Shown one piece after another: positions 60,701 through 64,000 of a DNA stretch of 64,000 nucleotides. This DNA is from Tachypleus tridentatus (lineage: Eukaryota; Arthropoda; Merostomata; Xiphosura; Limulidae). Location: assembly GCF_004210375.1 (NCBI RefSeq), contig NC_134829.1, forward strand, positions 25,064,034-25,128,033, in the 5' to 3' direction. Position numbers and translations under genes: made by a program. The notes under the pieces are model-generated. The model did no database searches, was not told where the DNA came from, and worked only from the letters and a program-made list of their open reading frames with translations. Every line of letters begins with the position of its first letter. Position 1 is the stretch's first letter.

Positions 60701-62481
60701 AAACATGTTCAGCAAAGCCACGTTTGGTTGTCTATTGTGTCCACCACGGGAAATCGAACCACAGATTTTAACGCTGTAAGCCCTTAGATTTACCGCCGTA
60801 TCAGGTAAAAATTTAGCTCATTTGAAAAGAAAAGCAAGTTCCTAATAGGTCTTAGACGATTTAAACAAGTATAATTGCTTTCAAAACATTTCTGAAAAAC
60901 ATGTCATGTAACGTTTCTTTACTGTCTTTTGTTTGTTTCTTCCCCGCTGGTACAGTGGTAAGTCTACGGATTTACAACGCTAAATTCAAGGGGTTCGATT
61001 CCTCTCGGTGGTCTCAGCAGATAGCCCTCTGTGACCTTGTTATAACGAAACACACATACGCTCTTGTTTGTTTATCTTGAAAGTTCTTTTAGTAAATAAT
61101 TTAAAAAATGACCCGTACAGTAATGAATCAGATTGCATAAGAACAATATTTTACGCTATAGTTATTTGTTAGTTAGACATTTTCTTTGTAACAAATATTA
61201 TTCAACTAATATATAAACTACTACTGGAACATAACGCGATTATTTAAGTAAAGTGACATTGTGGGGCATAAATTAAAGGAAAGTTGTTGTTGTTTTGAAC
61301 TAAGCACAAAGCTACACAATGAGCTATCTGTGCTCTGCCCACCACGGGTATCGAAACCCGATTTTTAGCGTTGTGGCTCCGCAGGCATACCGCTAAGCCA
61401 CTGGGGGGCTAAAGGAAAATACTACCAAACTTTGCTTTTTCAAAGGCATGTTATTTACTGTGCCCAGTACTCCTAACTATAGAATTTTAAGGATGCTATA
61501 TTGACCCCCGATTTTAAATTTCCTGAAGAAGTGAAAACTGAGTTGGGCTGACAGAGATTTGAACCTGTACATATTTGGTCAAGTGGACTGGCTTGACTTA
61601 CTGGTTAACAGGATCCGAAATGTTCTTTTACCTCAAAACACGTTCTGCAGGTTGGAGTTATGAGTAGGCTACACAAATGATGGTTAACTTGCAATAATCA
61701 GGCAAATAAGAGAAGCCCAAGAATTGGTGATTATTAATAGCTCCTCCCCGCCAGTCTAGCAGCGTTTTGAGCGGGTAATTCTTTACGTAGCTTTCTAGAA
61801 AATGCTTAAAATTTAAAACAAAAGAACGAAGAAATATACTTAGCCGATTTAGCTACTGAAAGTCACAACATTTGTTTATTATTAAGTACAGAATTTTAGT
61901 ATGATCTCGAGTATGCCAGTCGGACTGAAACTGAGAATCATTTCATTAATTGTTTCTTTACTGTTTTGTTTGTAACGTTACAGCTCTTTATTTGATAAGT
62001 TCTGCTTCACAGTTTTACAGAAGCTTTGATGTGATTCTCGTACTTCTTGAAACGTGTTAAACCAATAAACGTATTCTGTTCTTACTTATTTGTTTAAAGT
62101 AAAGGTACGTATTTGATTTCTGTCTAAGAAAGGGAAGTGAATCCTGGTTTTACATTGCAAGTTCTAAAATACAGGTTTAGTAATTTAGTGTGTAAATAAA
62201 TATATTATAGGTAATCCAAACTATTAAAATTAGCAGGAAATATCTGTTTAAACATACTTCTTTCCAAATAGGTGAATACCTTTTTTCAGAGCGGTGAAAT
62301 TTGGCTATATTTATAAATTAATGCATCATAAACAACAGCGAAAAGATTATTTTAATAAAAAGTGTTCTAAGCGTACTGGCAGTAATTACTTACCAAAATA
62401 AAATATTGCTGTAGGTTTTACAGATTCTATCCTATCGTTGTGGGTTGGAAACCTCACTCCTTTTCCGAGATCAGTAAAAAT
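39661..62481 (-). CDS. SASH1: SASH1/SASH3-type SH3-SAM adaptor (partial, ten exons)
   Basis: Exons in transcript order: 62394-62481, 59659-60428, 58019-58096, 53620-53760, 48686-48755, 47847-48001, 47354-47572, 45705-45855, 43441-44351, 39661-39795. All phases match and GT/AG borders are present, giving about 906 residues. Key match to human SASH1: [21 protein letters not shown] (human [21 protein letters not shown]) and [19 protein letters not shown] (SH3), then [12 protein letters not shown] and [11 protein letters not shown] up to [18 protein letters not shown] (SAM). Known of the family: cytoplasmic scaffold proteins in receptor signalling, cytoskeleton and adhesion. The N-terminal exons, including the rest of the SLY region, lie past 64000. 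Long Ser/Thr/Asn-rich exons (770 and 911 bp) without known domains flank the SH3-SAM core. I found no second SAM domain, which SASH1 has, so the C-terminus is uncertain. Introns carry nearly all mobile elements of the right half. Confidence 0.85.
41024..42202 (+). mobile_element. mariner-like element with DUF4817-type transposase, inactive
   Basis: Perfect 26-bp inverted repeats beginning CAGGGTGTTCGGAAAGTCAC at 41024 and ending at 42202, flanked by TA (41022-41023 and 42203-42204). The broken plus-strand frame starts at ATG 41095 ([17 protein letters not shown], a DUF4817-type helix-turn-helix), passes [11 protein letters not shown], a [12 protein letters not shown] block (first Asp, one frameshift before it), [11 protein letters not shown] (second Asp) and [13 protein letters not shown] (third Asp). 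At least two frameshifts and stops at about 41378, 41441 and 41959 make it non-functional. Inserted in the intron between SASH-like exons 9 and 10. Confidence 0.92.
42610..43059 (-). mobile_element. Thr-tRNA-derived SINE, type A, with extra 3' segment
   Basis: The SINE body (about 42786-43059, minus strand) starts GGGCCCGGCATGGCCAAGCG, has an intact B box (GGTTCGCATCCC-like) and ends GCGCAAAATTCAAAACAAAC. Its apparent target duplication CCGAGTGACGT lies at 43060-43070 on the head side, but on the tail side only at 42599-42609, about 175 bases beyond the SINE tail. The extra piece ends in its own AAAC-repeat tail next to that duplication. Confidence 0.7.
43071..43407. other. Intron DNA, nothing recognised
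   Basis: Part of the intron between SASH-like exons 9 and 10. Ordinary AT-rich sequence. Confidence 0.5.
43441..44351 (-). CDS. SASH1: SASH-like exon 9 (long, disordered)
   Basis: After ctttcttag, before CAG|gtaagt. Encodes about 303 residues rich in Ser, Asn, Lys and Glu, with a proline/basic stretch [16 protein letters not shown] and a closing [17 protein letters not shown]. If the donor at 43439-43440 is skipped, the frame stops after ten more residues at 43408, a possible alternative end. Confidence 0.85.
44570..45650. repeat. Degenerate minisatellite in SASH-like intron
   Basis: Many diverged copies of a roughly 25-35-base unit like TATAACTTTGGTCAGTATGT occur at about 44570-44760 and 45275-45640, for example near 44612, 44635, 45432, 45470 and 45530. 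Spacing and sequence vary, so the array is old. It covers much of the intron between exons 8 and 9. Confidence 0.65.
45705..45855 (-). CDS. SASH1: SASH-like exon 8 (rest of SAM)
   Basis: After gtttcatag. Encodes [39 protein letters not shown] and AADVLQEYI, helices 2-5 of the SAM domain; the human counterpart is FLFNGYEDLDTF through LLTAVELLQEYD. Ends in phase 1 before gttaga. Confidence 0.93.
46003..46127 (+). mobile_element. tRNA-derived SINE, type B
   Basis: Starts CCTCCCAATGGTAGAGCGGT, has the B-box remnant GTTCCGATACCCATGG and the tail GTTTTGTGCTTAATTTCAAA. Lies in the intron between SASH-like exons 7 and 8, antisense to the gene. Confidence 0.75.
46602..46739 (+). repeat. 46-bp tandem repeat, three copies
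   Basis: Units at 46602, 46648 and 46694 start AATAGAAACTAAACATGATA and differ at one base only (AAAACTT in the first, AAAGCTT in the others). Direct adjacency excludes a CRISPR array. Confidence 0.97.
47354..47572 (-). CDS. SASH1: SASH-like exon 7 (second half of SH3, start of SAM)
   Basis: After tctctttccag. Encodes [34 protein letters not shown] (end of SH3), a basic spacer ([11 protein letters not shown]) and [12 protein letters not shown], the first SAM helix. Ends in phase 0 before gtacaa, a weak donor. Confidence 0.93.
47847..48001 (-). CDS. SASH1: SASH-like exon 6 (first half of SH3)
   Basis: After atactttag, before AAG|gttcag. Encodes [20 protein letters not shown] and the SH3 RT-loop start [14 protein letters not shown]. 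The ALVDY/YTPSPYD pattern is that of SH3 peptide-binding pockets. Confidence 0.92.
48686..48755 (-). CDS. SASH1: SASH-like exon 5 (short linker)
   Basis: After cttcttctag, before A|gtaagt. Encodes [20 protein letters not shown] and ends in phase 1, joining the next exon to give Ser. A TAGCAG arrangement at the acceptor would allow a variant lacking one Gln. Confidence 0.7.
49329..49620 (+). pseudogene. THAP-domain sequence with frameshift, cut by a SINE
   Basis: From ATG 49329 the frame gives [13 protein letters not shown] and [14 protein letters not shown], then a stop at 49431. One frame over, the domain continues as [30 protein letters not shown] and LKNPSAV. Together these supply the C2CH zinc residues (C-x4-C, then C-x2-H) and the Trp of the NWxPS motif, typical of THAP DNA-binding domains. 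A one-base frameshift near 49421-49435 breaks it and a SINE (49630-49750) interrupts the sequence after the domain. THAP domains occur in P-element-like transposases and in transcription factors; which this was cannot be told. It lies in the intron between SASH-like exons 4 and 5, on the opposite strand. Confidence 0.8.
49630..49750 (-). mobile_element. tRNA-derived SINE, type C, with 12-bp target duplication
   Basis: On the minus strand: CCCCGCTAGTGCAGCGGTAA (A box), TAAACTCAGGAGTTCGATTC (B box) and a tail ending in CAAACAAACA. The duplication CGAGTCATAAAT lies at 49618-49629 and 49751-49762. The clean duplication shows insertion into an already present THAP locus. Confidence 0.92.
49929..50114 (-). 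CDS. Acidic serine-rich ORF, unassigned, probably a relic
   Basis: Minus-strand frame open from a TGA (50115-50117) to TAA (49929-49931), 61 codons with no ATG at its head. It reads [18 protein letters not shown] followed by a Ser/Asp/Glu run ([20 protein letters not shown]). A short PYQFxP-type N-terminus followed by an acidic run recalls small repeat-rich invertebrate gene families, but I cannot name the family. It runs toward the THAP relic. It could be an exon or a decayed gene end; composition in this stretch is more GC-rich than around it. Confidence 0.35.
   Translation of the reverse strand, partial: VAPYQFKPTLNEPRTVTFDTDLASSSDEDSSTSESSESVSDTDSAQAGCESVIPPVEEWQA
50430..50530. repeat. 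Alternating purine-pyrimidine tract with an inverted repeat
   Basis: A CpG-rich stretch of alternating bases (TTGCGCGCGCATG and similar). It contains a perfect 11-base inverted repeat at 50491-50501 and 50506-50516 (TACATGCGCAC, four-base loop GCAG). Sequence of this kind can form Z-DNA or a cruciform; whether it does so is not shown. Confidence 0.7.
50531..51111. other. Intron DNA before the Tc1-like element
   Basis: AT-rich, ending in an (AT)n tract at about 51092-51111 that served as the insertion site of the Tc1-like element. Nothing else seen. Confidence 0.5.
51112..52658 (+). mobile_element. Tc1-like element with about 220-bp inverted repeats, inactive
   Basis: The first about 220 bases (from CTGCTGATCAAAATCTTAAG) and the last about 220 are imperfect inverted copies; the other end reads CAATGCTGGCCAAAATCCTG. 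TA flanks at 51110-51111 and 52659-52660. The broken plus-strand frame starts at ATG 51435 ([20 protein letters not shown]). It goes on through [20 protein letters not shown] (first Asp), [13 protein letters not shown] (second Asp) and [10 protein letters not shown] (Glu in the third position), a DD34E pattern. Several frameshifts and stops (for example at 51592, 51645 and 52192) show it is dead. It sits in the intron between SASH-like exons 4 and 5. Confidence 0.9.
52659..53619. other. Intron DNA, nothing recognised
   Basis: AT-rich intron sequence between the Tc1-like element and SASH-like exon 4, with short (AT)n runs. Confidence 0.5.
53620..53760 (-). CDS. SASH1: SASH-like exon 4 (basic motif)
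   Basis: After ttatcttcag, before GAG|gtaagg. Encodes 47 residues with the basic stretch [20 protein letters not shown], similar to [20 protein letters not shown] of human SASH1, which precedes the SH3 domain there as well. Confidence 0.82.
53761..54790. other. Intron DNA of the SASH-like gene
   Basis: No element recognised except a short (AT)n/(GT)n stretch at about 54484-54508. Confidence 0.5.
54792..54909 (+). mobile_element. tRNA-derived SINE, type B
   Basis: Starts GCCCCCAGCGGCACAGAGGC, has the degenerate B box GATCCATTACCCGTGG and the tail GTGTAGCTTTGTGCTGAATT. Antisense to the SASH-like gene. Confidence 0.8.
54910..56561. other. Intron DNA; SINE fragment near 56105
   Basis: Mostly AT-rich. 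A piece at about 56105-56165 (GTAGACTCAGCAAACACCCT, then TGTGGTTTTACTATAAGAAA) looks like the 3' half of a type C SINE. Confidence 0.5.
56562..56791 (-). mobile_element. Thr-tRNA-derived SINE, type A (internal gaps)
   Basis: Minus strand: head GGGCTAGGTGGGTTAAGGCG, B box GGTTCGAATCCC-like, the GAGTTGGCGGTGGGTGGTGA block and a shortened tail. Missing about 35 bases of the usual 3' part. Confidence 0.82.
56838..56890 (+). mobile_element. Type C SINE, 5' fragment
   Basis: GACTGGTAGAACTGGAATTC and CAGATTTACAACACTAAAGT match the first 60 bases of the type C family; the rest is absent. Confidence 0.55.
57090..57477. mobile_element. hAT-like MITE with 8-bp target duplication
   Basis: Ends read TAGGGCTGTGACGATTAC (left) and, on the other strand, TAGGGCTGCGACGATTAC (right), 17 of 18 identical. 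The 8-base sequence CTTTGTTC lies directly outside both ends (57082-57089 and 57478-57485). Length 388 with no coding capacity. A second full copy of the left end starts at about 57385, and the palindrome AACCGGTT occurs four times. An 8-bp duplication and TAGGG/CAGGG-type ends fit the hAT superfamily. Confidence 0.88.
57689..57961 (+). mobile_element. Thr-tRNA-derived SINE, type A, with 10-bp target duplication
   Basis: The best-preserved copy: head GGCCCGGCATGGCCAAGCGT, anticodon-loop region ACTCGTAATCT (a CGT anticodon as in tRNA-Thr), B box GGGTTCGCATTCCC, body and tail GTGCGAAATTC followed by AAACAAACAAA. The duplication ACTTCAAAAG lies at 57679-57688 and 57962-57971. Inserted just 3' of SASH-like exon 3, antisense to the gene. 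Confidence 0.93.
58019..58096 (-). CDS. SASH1: SASH-like exon 3
   Basis: After tttgagacag, before AAA|gtatgt. Encodes 26 acidic residues ([20 protein letters not shown]). Phase 0 at both ends; accepted because it fits between its neighbours and has good splice sites. Confidence 0.65.
58258..58386 (-). mobile_element. tRNA-derived SINE, type B
   Basis: Minus strand: a head with C10 and CCAAGTGGAACAGCGACATG, B-box remnant GGATTTCGATACCTG, and tail GTGGCTTTGTGGTTAAGTGT. The G-run at 58376-58386 is the expanded head. Confidence 0.78.
58617..58690 (-). mobile_element. SINE fragment, type B or C
   Basis: Minus strand: TTTTGCAACGCTAAAATCCG, then a B-box remnant GGTTTGATTGTCCGCGG and TTGTGTAGCTTTGCTCCAAA. 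The head is missing. Confidence 0.6.
58798..59040 (+). mobile_element. Thr-tRNA-derived SINE, type A (old copy)
   Basis: Head TTGGACGCTTGACTCGCAAT, B-box remnant GAATTCAAATTCCGG, the AGAGTTGGCGGTGGATGGTA block and tail AGCTTTGCGCGAAATTTACG. More diverged than the other type A copies. Confidence 0.8.
59041..59658. other. Intron DNA, nothing recognised
   Basis: AT-rich intron between SASH-like exons 2 and 3. Confidence 0.5.
59659..60428 (-). CDS. SASH1: SASH-like exon 2 (long, serine-rich)
   Basis: After attgacag. Encodes about 257 residues rich in Ser, Asn and Cys/His pairs, with an acidic patch ([13 protein letters not shown]) and a closing [12 protein letters not shown] before the donor GTAAGT. 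No known domain in the middle; this is probably disordered with phosphorylation sites. The completely open frame over 770 bp supports coding. Confidence 0.8.
60711..60808 (-). mobile_element. tRNA-derived SINE, type C (old)
   Basis: Minus strand: TGATACGGCGGTAAATCTAA (A box), CTTACAGCGTTAAAATCTGT, B box GGTTCGATTTCCCG and GTGGCTTTGCTGAACATGTT. Confidence 0.72.
60942..61060 (+). mobile_element. tRNA-derived SINE, type C, well preserved
   Basis: CCCCGCTGGTACAGTGGTAA (A box), GGATTTACAACGCTAAATTC, B box GGGTTCGATTCCTC and the tail GACCTTGTTATAACGAAACA. Both polymerase III boxes are near consensus. Lies in the intron between SASH-like exons 1 and 2. Confidence 0.85.
61283..61409 (-). mobile_element. 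tRNA-derived SINE, type B, well preserved
   Basis: Minus strand: GCCCCCCAGTGGCTTAGCGG (A box), B box GGGTTTCGATACCCG, GTGGGCAGAGCACAGATAGC and tail GTGTAGCTTTGTGCTTAGTT followed by CAA repeats. The clearest member of this type. Confidence 0.87.
61410..62393. other. Intron DNA; possible SINE remnant near 61700-61800
   Basis: AT-rich intron. GCCCAAGAATTGGTGATTAT near 61716 and CTAGCAGCGTTTTGAGCGGG near 61756 could be a very old type A SINE, too decayed to claim. Confidence 0.45.
62394..62481 (-). CDS. SASH1: SASH-like exon 1 of those seen
   Basis: Between tatttttag and G|gtaagt. Encodes 29 residues including [20 protein letters not shown]. With the next exon it gives IFYFEG, which I align to LFFDG in the human SLY region. 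Confidence 0.6.
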
Positions 62482-62965
62482 CTAAAAATATTAAAATCTT
62501 CTATTATATATATAATATTTATTCTAGAAATAATTACCGAATTTGAGTAACAAAACATTATATACAAACTGAACAAAAAAAAAACAATATTTACGATGCA
62601 ATAACACTGCGAAAGAAAATAATGAATCTTTCACTCTTAAAATGACAATAATGATATAGTAAGTTATGTTAAAATATTAAAATAATAGAATGTTATGGTT
62701 CATGTAACACTATCCCTAACTGAAGAAACCAGCATTCGATGGCGAGTGCAACATGTGTTCTCCACGCAATCCTAACATGACCAGTTTCGACACCAGAAAA
62801 ATCGTGAAGAACATAAAATAATCGAAAACTGTTCATATTACTGCTTGGGACCTGCAAGAAGGTATCTTAGTACCAGGGGCGTAGATCTTTGGGGGGATGG
62901 GGGTATACATCCCCCCTTCATTTTAGGTGGGGGTATGGTGCATGAATGGATTAACGAGATTCCCA

Positions 62966-63004
<39 letters not shown>

Positions 63005-64000
63005 CAAAAAAACAAAGCCAACACTTTGACAAAGCGTACCTATGTATTACATTCTAGGTAAATTGGTTAAAATATGGCAAAAAAACAAAGCCAACATTCC
63101 TTAAGTTATGTTTTGAGTGACCTTCTTACTCACTAAAATGACCAAAAACAGCAACATTCCACCTTTTAGTATGTATATGTATGGGACATGTAAAGAAAAG
63201 TATTTTTGTACAGAATCCTGTGTAAATTGGCTGAAATACGGCAGAGTAATAGTCGAAACCCCTAAACTTTTTTTGTTAGTTCTGATCAACCTATAAACAC
63301 TCAGTATGAACAAATTCAACTTTTTGTGTAGGTTAAGGTGTTAGGAACATCAGTACTTATATTTGTGACAATTTTGATCTTGACTGCTGTGAATATGATC
63401 ACACAGGTGCCCAAAATGTACATTCTTGGGTGGTTTTTACCTTTGACCATATAAGACTCTTAAAAAGACTTAAATAAAAAAATGGAACAGTTATCCAGAT
63501 ATACTGGACCAAGGTATAATCCTGTCAAATTTATGTCAATACTCTGATAAATGAAAGAATGATAGTCGATTGGAAGAAGCAGACACAACATAAAACAGCA
63601 TGTCTCTATGTGGAGACATAATGAAGCCAAAATGACAAAACGTTGGATCTAATAACAGGTCTTTAATCAAAAGGCAAAAATAATATTTCTTATCGTCTTA
63701 AATATAATATTCATAGCAATAAAAATCTAAAAGTTCTGGAGCAATGGCTAAAAGAATTAACAATAAAACAATACTAATAATAAAGTTTACCAATTGAACA
63801 TTAATTGGTAACAAATGCGTTCAGAAGAGAATAAAATATATAATATATAGAACTAACGCATTACCGTTAAGACTAAAAGTACAGATTGTGTACCTTTGTG
63901 CTCAACTACAAGCAAACAAACAAACAATGTGATTTATAATATAAAACTGGCACATCACTGGTTAAGAATAAGAACAATAATATAACGGTTATAGTACAAA
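62482..64000. other. Upstream intron of the SASH-like gene, with an unclassified repeat
   Basis: No further exon seen. From about 62870 there is a repeat-like block opening CCAGGGGCGTAGATCTTTGG. It holds a perfect 9-base hairpin (GGGGGGATG at 62891-62899 and CATCCCCCC at 62908-62916). A segment at about 63050-63100 recurs in diverged form near 63220-63250 (GTAAATTGG(T/C)T(A/G)AAATA(T/C)GGCA). Confidence 0.5.

Noticed and set aside
60942..61015. tRNA gene suggested by good A and B boxes
   Set aside because: The same unit with the same 3' tail occurs many times in this window, so it is a SINE.

Overview
The window is animal nuclear DNA: AT-rich, with short exons flanked by GT/AG introns, several tRNA-derived SINE families and decayed DNA transposons and LINEs. 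Protein similarity shows a metazoan. The recurring Thr-tRNA-like SINE ending in a 'GCGCAAAGCTAC'-type tail (given here as its reverse complement) is what I associate with horseshoe crabs (Xiphosura), so a chelicerate of that kind is my best guess. This is recognition from memory, not a database result.

Two protein genes converge tail to tail. Left half, plus strand (3138-29448): the 3' sixteen coding exons of a SMARCAD1 orthologue, a Snf2-family chromatin-remodelling ATPase. They encode 1006 residues from an acidic, Lys/Arg-rich segment through one CUE domain and both RecA-like lobes to the stop codon. The N-terminus, including the first CUE domain expected from the vertebrate protein, is not found and probably lies left of the window. 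All reading-frame phases match across the fifteen introns. Right half, minus strand (62481 down to 39661): ten phase-compatible internal exons of a SASH1/SASH3-type (SLY family) adaptor, with an SH3 domain followed by a SAM domain split over two exons. The 5' exons lie beyond position 64000. A possible last exon sits at 35966-36067.

The rest is introns, intergenic DNA and mobile elements. Introns of the SMARCAD1 gene hold a complete but dead pogo/Tigger-like element (5239-6758), a short TTAA-flanked MITE (23447-23695), two copies of an old unclassified repeat and a few SINEs. Between the genes lie a CR1/L2-like LINE relic (about 31010-32880) and a (CA)n tract. The SASH-like gene region is much richer in insertions: a histone H3 N-terminal fragment (36720-36917), a mariner-like element with perfect 26-bp inverted ends (41024-42202), a broken THAP-domain sequence cut by a SINE (49329 onward), a Tc1-like element with about 220-bp inverted repeats (51112-52658), a hAT-like MITE with a perfect 8-bp target duplication (57090-57477), and about fifteen SINE copies of three types.

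I see no new defence, biosynthetic or regulatory system. The observations most worth following are a SINE that seems to have carried a 3' flanking segment with it, a possible SINE-assisted terminal exon, the THAP relic with a convergent acidic ORF, and the truncated H3 copy.
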